Below are positions 59,060 to 64,000 of a stretch of 64,000 nucleotides of DNA, in pieces (position 1 is the stretch's first letter; each line of letters starts with the position of its first letter). Position numbers and translations under genes: made by a program. Source of the stretch: Endomychus coccineus (lineage: Eukaryota; Arthropoda; Insecta; Coleoptera; Endomychidae); the NCBI GenBank assembly GCA_958510875.1, contig OY294068.1, positions 200,371,997 to 200,435,996 on the forward strand, read 5' to 3'. The notes beneath the pieces are model-generated. The model did not search any database. It was not told the origin of the DNA and worked only from the letters and a program-made list of their open reading frames with translations.

Positions 59060-59265
59060 ATAAAGACAAAACAAAGATAGTAGATGCGATTTCTTCTATA
59101 TAGGCCAAACAGGAAGCTCAATTTCTATTCGATTTAATGAACATAACATATGCAGACTTGCAAAAACAAGTTTTGCATTTGCAGATCATTTTAAGCTATT
59201 GCATATAGCTTTTATCGCGGGCTTTGAGCGTGGCGACCGAATCAAGAAGTTCCGTAACGAAAAAT
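59060..59265 (+). mobile_element. Penelope-like element E, GIY-YIG fragment
   Basis: Plus-strand RCDFFYIGQTGSSISIRFNE, then HNICRLAKTSFAFADHF (about 59078-59190), is a GIY-YIG core with the YIGQTG signature and the following arginine. It is 5'-truncated just before the core. The hammerhead-like motif at 58921 probably belongs to an adjoining terminal repeat. Confidence 0.75.
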
Positions 59266-59959
59266 AATGTAAGACCTAAACACCTAACATGTGTCAAATT
59301 AATTAATTAATTTGAAGTTTCTAAGAGTGAGAAATTTCTATATTTTATACGAATGTTATAACACTCTAGCGCTTTAGACTCCGGGATTTTCACGTGGCCT
59401 ATCGAAATTAGAAGGTTCGAATTGTATAAAAACACAATTGCATGAACGCCAGACGTCCTATGTAATCAGCTACGAACGAAATGATTTTGACATATGCCTC
59501 TAGGAGCTCGCTACGCGTCAGTTAGAGTTTATACGTTAGCTGAGACCTGAGAGTACCTGTTTCTATTTCGATCAAATTTTCCTATTTAATCTACATTTTG
59601 GGGTCCGAGACTATGCGCGTTAGTTGGCCCCGTTCATAAACTAACGACATGGACATGGACCGCATGCGAAAATTCCTTGCAAAGACGTTATATGTTCCGA
59701 AGATTTGCACTTTTCTAACTCGCGAGCTACGCGCCCCTCACGTGAACGTCATTCGATTTATCGAAAATTAACCAATTTAAAACAGTTTGTGGCTATTGCG
59801 ACCTTGTAAAAGGTTCAAAGTTAACATTTCGTTTTACATTCCACAACCACCCTTGACCAAGATAATTTTTAATTTGTAGTTCATTATTGTTTTACAACTG
59901 AACTAAGTAGGTATGAAATTTGTAGGTTATTGATGATGTCAGTGCGACAGTGACATAAT
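59266..59959. other. Sequence without recognised features
   Basis: No supported gene or repeat. Confidence 0.45.
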
Positions 59960-61312
59960 TAAGGCAAAAAGCAGCCGCTCTAACAGTGCAAAATAGAGTC
60001 GGCAATCTCGCTGTTCCCATTGAATTACGAACAGCAAATATTTCATTAACATCGAATAGAAAATGTATAGACAAACGCAAACATTTTCCATTAACTTCAG
60101 CTCTTGCTATAACTATATATAAGTCGCAAGGTGGGACTTTTGACGACATAGTATATGAGTATAGTAAAGCACATTCTCAGGAACTCGTTTATGTTGCGCT
60201 CTCTCGGGTGACTAATATTAAAAAATTGTATATCACGACAAAAAACGATAATTCTACATTCAAGTTTTATCATAATCGAAGGCAAGCTGCATCGACTGCA
60301 TCTTTGTTGCAAGAATTCAAAAGACTGTCGTTAAATAGTGTTCAGACGACAGTTCAAAGTGTCTTAGATTTCATTAGTAATAGAAATGGCATTTCAATAA
60401 TGACTTTCAATTGCCAAAGTCTAAATAGTCACAAATACGATTTACAAGATTCAGTTACGAAACAAACAAATGTGTTACTTCTTACCGACACTTGCATGGC
60501 GCATGATAATCCGATTGAAATACCTAATTTCAATTGTATTGTTCAATTCAAACGAGATACTGTTCCAAAAGGTGGGGTAGCTATTTACCAAAATAATAAT
60601 AATGTAACTAATATTATGACTCCGAATATTGAAATAAATATTGCACACGTTTGCGATGTTAATGTTAGGCGCTCATTTGTTGGAGATATTTGTGCGTGCT
60701 TAAGCATTTTATTCATCGCACTTTACTGGAGTATACTGAAGAAGGGTCGAAAATACTTGGTACAAATGGTAATAAATTTCCACTTATCTTGGCTGGCGAT
60801 TTCAACATCAACTTCGCTGATAAAAAATCAGAGCGGTTGACAATTTTTCTTTCGGAAAAATTGAATTTGAAAATGAATAATGATCCACAAGAGTCCACAA
60901 GAGTCCACAACAAAATATGGGACCACCATTGACGCGGTATTTTCCAGATATTTAGAGGATATCAAGTCTCAAACTTATGTCTCTTATTTCAGTTATTCAG
61001 TTACCATAAACCTATAGTTTCAATGATAACAAATTCCTGAATAACCTACATGTATTGTAAGATAATTAAAATATTTAAACGATATTAACTTCTCATTTAT
61101 TCAATAAAAGAAAAAAATTTGTTTTCTTATCGGTCACCACGCTCAAAAAGTGTAACTTGAATTAATATCAAAGAAAAATCTTGAATTAATAACAAAGAAA
61201 AAAAAGTACTGCATAAATTAAAAATAAATAAATAATTATAATTGCATAAGTTGATAAAAAATGCTATGCAATAGCTTTACCGCGGCAGTCCCCGAGTGCC
61301 ACACGTCTTTTT
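59960..61312 (+). mobile_element. Helentron 3' part: helicase plus endonuclease
   Basis: The 284-codon frame 59986-60840 starts inside the last motifs of a Pif1-type helicase: PLTSALAITIYKSQGGTFDD, then ELVYVALSRVTNIKKLYI. It continues into an EEP-type endonuclease: ISIMTFNCQSLNSH, TNVLLLTDTCM and GGVAIYQN. After a frameshift near 60700 the endonuclease resumes with LILAGDFNINF and then GTTIDAVFSRYLEDIKSQTY, VSYFSYS. Helicase fused to such an endonuclease marks Helentron-type Helitrons. The Rep domain and most of the helicase are missing. A likely 3' terminus is at 61261-61312. Confidence 0.9.
61261..61312 (+). other. Likely Helentron 3' terminus
   Basis: GCTAT-GCA-ATAGC forms a short perfect hairpin at about 61263-61275. 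It is followed by ACCGCGGCAGTCCCCGAGTG and CCACACGTC before a T-run. A GC-rich ending with small hairpins downstream of the endonuclease fits a Helentron end. This is inferred from position and structure. Confidence 0.5.
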
Positions 61313-61984
61313 TTTTCATATCATCGTCATTAGTATTAAACCTCTAATGTATGAATGTGATGTAATCATTTGTTAAGTTGTACTTATGCCTTATTAATTG
61401 AATTTGAATACCGTTTGAAGATGGCCTAATGTGCTAAGACTCGAGGAGCGGAAGTTACAAACAAAAGTGATATCAACATGGTAATGTTTAATTTTACAAT
61501 ATGGTTAAAATCCTATCGCATAGAAAAGAGTGAGAGTTATAGATTTCCAGAAGGTGTTGGATATACTGTCAATTATTCAATATTAGCGCTTATTAAAAGA
61601 AGGACGTTTGAGAACAAGCTATAATTTGGTGGCACGGCATAACTGCCAGTTTTACAAGTGACATTATTTACAAACATAATTGTCCCGCATTGCCTTTAAT
61701 AACAGGTTAACAGCTTGATAACTTAACTCGATAATTTTATATTGGGGTAGTTACAATTACATGGCTTTCGAATCTACCCTACAATCATATTTCAAGGAAG
61801 GTTCCAACATAGCACATAGTTTTTAATCGAGATTTTCACATTTTTGGACATTTCTCCGCTTAAGGATGTATTCACGACAAACATTATTCAATATTGAATT
61901 TCTCAGTGTTCTTTTGTTCCATTTCATAAAGACTAGTGATTAATAACATTTATTTAGAATTAATTTCCTCTAGGAGATTATCCA
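61313..61984. other. Sequence between Helentron and PLE F
   Basis: No supported feature. It could include the 5' terminal repeat of PLE F, but no hammerhead core was found. Confidence 0.4.
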
Positions 61985-62233
61985 GTTCAATGGAAAGTTT
62001 TGTAGACAAATGTGCCAGCTTGAAAGATACGTACGAACTGGACCAGTAACTCTAAAAATTACAAGAAGACAAAATATTCGATATTTGAAAACAAAATCAA
62101 ACTGGTTAAACAAACCAGTCATCAAAATTTTGATAGCAACTTTATATCGCAATTTTTTCAAATTCAGCATAACAATTTCGAAAAAAATTTCAACTAAATC
62201 AAAGCCATTCAATCTAAAAAGATAAATAATTTA

Positions 62234-62911
62234 ATGAAAGGCGTAACTTATGGAAAAAAGAATATCAATGAACAATGGTTGAAAAATCTAACGGGCGTAA
62301 AAATTCCGGATGAGGTGCAGCACACGTTAAGTTTAGGTCCAAAATTTGCATTGCCTAATAACAATAAAAAACTGCCTATCGATAATATTATTGCAAATTT
62401 AGAATGCGGAATTAGGAATAAAAATGTAGAAGAGAAAAACGAAATTAGGAACAAAGTTTGTAACATCTTGACAAACAAAAAGAACAAACAGAAGGCAGAA
62501 GTAGGGATTGCAAAGAATCGTTTTAACTATAATACAAAAATAACAAAAGATTTCTTAGATGCTAACCCTCAAATATTAGTTTTGAACGCGGATAAATGTA
62601 GTAAAACCGTCATAATGCATAGAAATGACTATGAAAACAAAATAGGAAACCTTTTAAATGATGAAACAACTTATAAAAAATTAAAATCTGATCCTACTTT
62701 ATCAGTACAAAACAACATGAATAAATTGATAAATAAATGGCATAATAATAAGATAATCCCTATTGAATTAAAAAATAAATTAATTTGCCATAATGGGCTT
62801 GCACCTTATATCTATGGGCTTCCCAAACTACATAAAGACCCATTGTTAGTAATATTGGAGCGCCTACTTACAATTTATCAAAATTTCTATCAAAATCTAT
62901 CAATAATGTAA
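62234..62911 (+). pseudogene. PLE F ORF, N-terminal and first RT part
   Basis: The frame starts in an N-terminal domain of Penelope reverse transcriptases (LTGVKIPDEVQHTLSLGPKF) and passes through the conserved ADKCSKTVIMHRNDY and LPKLHKD. Just after LHKDP the frame is lost: the block expected between KDP and SNIGAPTYN is a few residues too short, so a small deletion shifted it. The last 20 or so codons of this frame are therefore out of phase. Confidence 0.85.
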
Positions 62912-63074
62912 TAGGAAAAAATGAATTCTATGTAAAAGATTCATGGCACTTCAATGAATTTAAAAAAAATCAATCCGTACCCGTAAACCATCAACTGATT
63001 TCCTTAGACGTTGTTTCTTTATTTACAAATATACATGTTGTTTTGGCATTGAATAGCATCAAAAATCGGAATTT

Positions 63075-64000
63075 ATGAATGCTGTAAAATTTTGTTTAGA
63101 ATGCACATACTTTCAGTATGGTGAGCAATTTTTTGGACAAATATTCGGCACAGCAATGGGATCTCCTATTTCAGCTACCATTGCTAACCTCGTTATGGAG
63201 TGCCTAGAGGAATCTGTTATGAGTTCATTAGATTTTCGGCCTGTATTCTTTAAACGGTATGTAGATGATTGCCTTATGTGTGTTCCCAACGATAAAGTTC
63301 AATATGTGATTAATAAATTCAACAACTTCCACTGTAAACTTCAATTCACTTGTGAAATAGAAATAAACAAAAACATAAATTTCCTAGATATGAACATTAG
63401 GCATGATGCAGATGGAAAAATAAAAACCTCTTGGTTTACTGAAGAAGTATGGTCTCAACGTTATCTTCACTTCAATTCCGTTGCACCAGCTTGTTATAAA
63501 AAATACCGCCCCAAAAATTTAAAAATTGTTCGTAATACACTAGAATTGAATGGCTACCCAAAAACTTTTTTCAATCCTATCATTAAAGAAAGAATAAACA
63601 AAATCTATAATGGTTCGTCGTATAAAAATAACATAAAAGGTAATACAGACAATTTTATAACTCTACCTTACATTCCGGAGACCTCAGAGAAAATCAAAAA
63701 ATGTTTGAAAAAGTATGATATAGATGTTGCGCATAAACCTACTAACTGTGTTGGGAAATATTTCTCAAATCTAAAACCTTTAATACCCAACGATAAACAA
63801 ACCCACACAGTGTATACATTGAATTGTTCAGATTGTGATGGAACCTATACTGGAATCTCTAAACAATATTTACAAAAAAGAATGTACGGCCATAAATATA
63901 GCACAAGAAATAACAACTTAGAAAATTCCACCGCCCTTGCTAAGCATTGCTTTGATTATAACCATCAATTTGATAACAAAAATGTTAATATCTCAACTAA
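63075..64000 (+). pseudogene. PLE F ORF, RT palm to GIY-YIG endonuclease
   Basis: This frame stays open for about 308 codons up to the window edge. It contains GQIFGTAMGSPISATIANLV (RT), FFKRYVDDCLMCVP with YVDD at 63258-63269, INFLDMNI, and the downstream RT/connection region. The GIY-YIG module is VYTLNCSDCDGTYTGISKQY (from about 63810), then LQKRMYGHKYS and TALAKHCFDYNHQFD. In the second motif YTG replaces the common YIG. Target-primed reverse transcription is the known job of these proteins, with GIY-YIG nicking DNA. It is listed as a pseudogene because upstream frameshifts separate it from its start. Confidence 0.88.

Larger units (their letters stand above)
61985..64000 (+). mobile_element. 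Penelope-like element F, nearly full coding length
   Basis: A PLE running off the window end. Its N-terminal region starts near 61985 with a frame break. It continues as a 225-codon frame (62234-62911) with LSLGPKFALPNN, KCSKTVIMHRNDYENKIGNL and YIYGLPKLHKDP. After a small deletion it gives SNIGAPTYNLSKFLSKSINN and LISLDVVSLFTNI. After a second frame change it is open from 63075 to the end. RT YVDD and a GIY-YIG module are intact, and base composition is similar to the flanks. It looks younger than the other PLEs here, though at least two breaks remain. Confidence 0.92.

Noticed and set aside
59892..60149. Minus-strand gene opposite the Helentron
   Set aside because: It is the shadow of the helicase frame, which carries the conserved motifs.

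Overview
This is a piece of an animal nuclear genome, most likely an insect. It is AT-rich, its only clear host gene is the out at first (oaf) gene of bilaterians, and its mobile elements (mariner, hAT, Helentron, gypsy, Jockey-like and RNase H-bearing LINEs, many Penelope-like elements) suit an insect. A beetle is possible but the order cannot be fixed from the sequence.

Backbone: two oaf exons lie on the minus strand at 55171-55489 and 3820-4130. Both have consensus splice sites and their phases fit (one codon base before the intron, two after), so they are consecutive exons around a 51,040-bp intron, 4131-55170. The last exon ends in a UGA. No exon for the oaf N-terminus was recognised between 55490 and 64000, so it is probably outside the window or in a short exon I missed. 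Nearly everything else is transposon debris inside or beside this gene.

Layout: 165-1480 LINE with RNase H (+). 2440-3315 head-to-head pair of tRNA-headed SINEs. 3820-4130 last oaf exon. 5440-7137 and 8815-9210 LINE pieces. 10700-13095 Penelope-like element (PLE) split by a 1.63-kb palindromic hAT-type element with a clean 8-bp target duplication. 15325-15855 mariner. 16540-17690 LINE pieces. 18578-20510 hAT. 22340-39990 a series of LINE remnants, with a second PLE at 32735-33800 that is itself split by a 302-bp MITE. 42290-52530 LINE, PLE and DNA-transposon pieces. 53414-54790 internally deleted gypsy element. 55171-55489 upstream oaf exon. 55941-56350 two tRNA-like promoters. 56415-59260 three PLE pieces. 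59960-61312 3' end of a Helentron with helicase and endonuclease. 61985-64000 a comparatively fresh PLE running off the edge.

The least expected pattern is a scatter of small hammerhead-ribozyme-like motifs at about 10.3, 13.05, 20.9, 21.9 and 58.9 kb. Two of them sit beside Penelope GIY-YIG endonuclease fragments, which fits the known presence of hammerheads in Penelope terminal repeats. With at least seven PLE pieces in 64 kb, Penelope activity appears to have helped swell the oaf intron. None of the mobile elements looks intact within the window.
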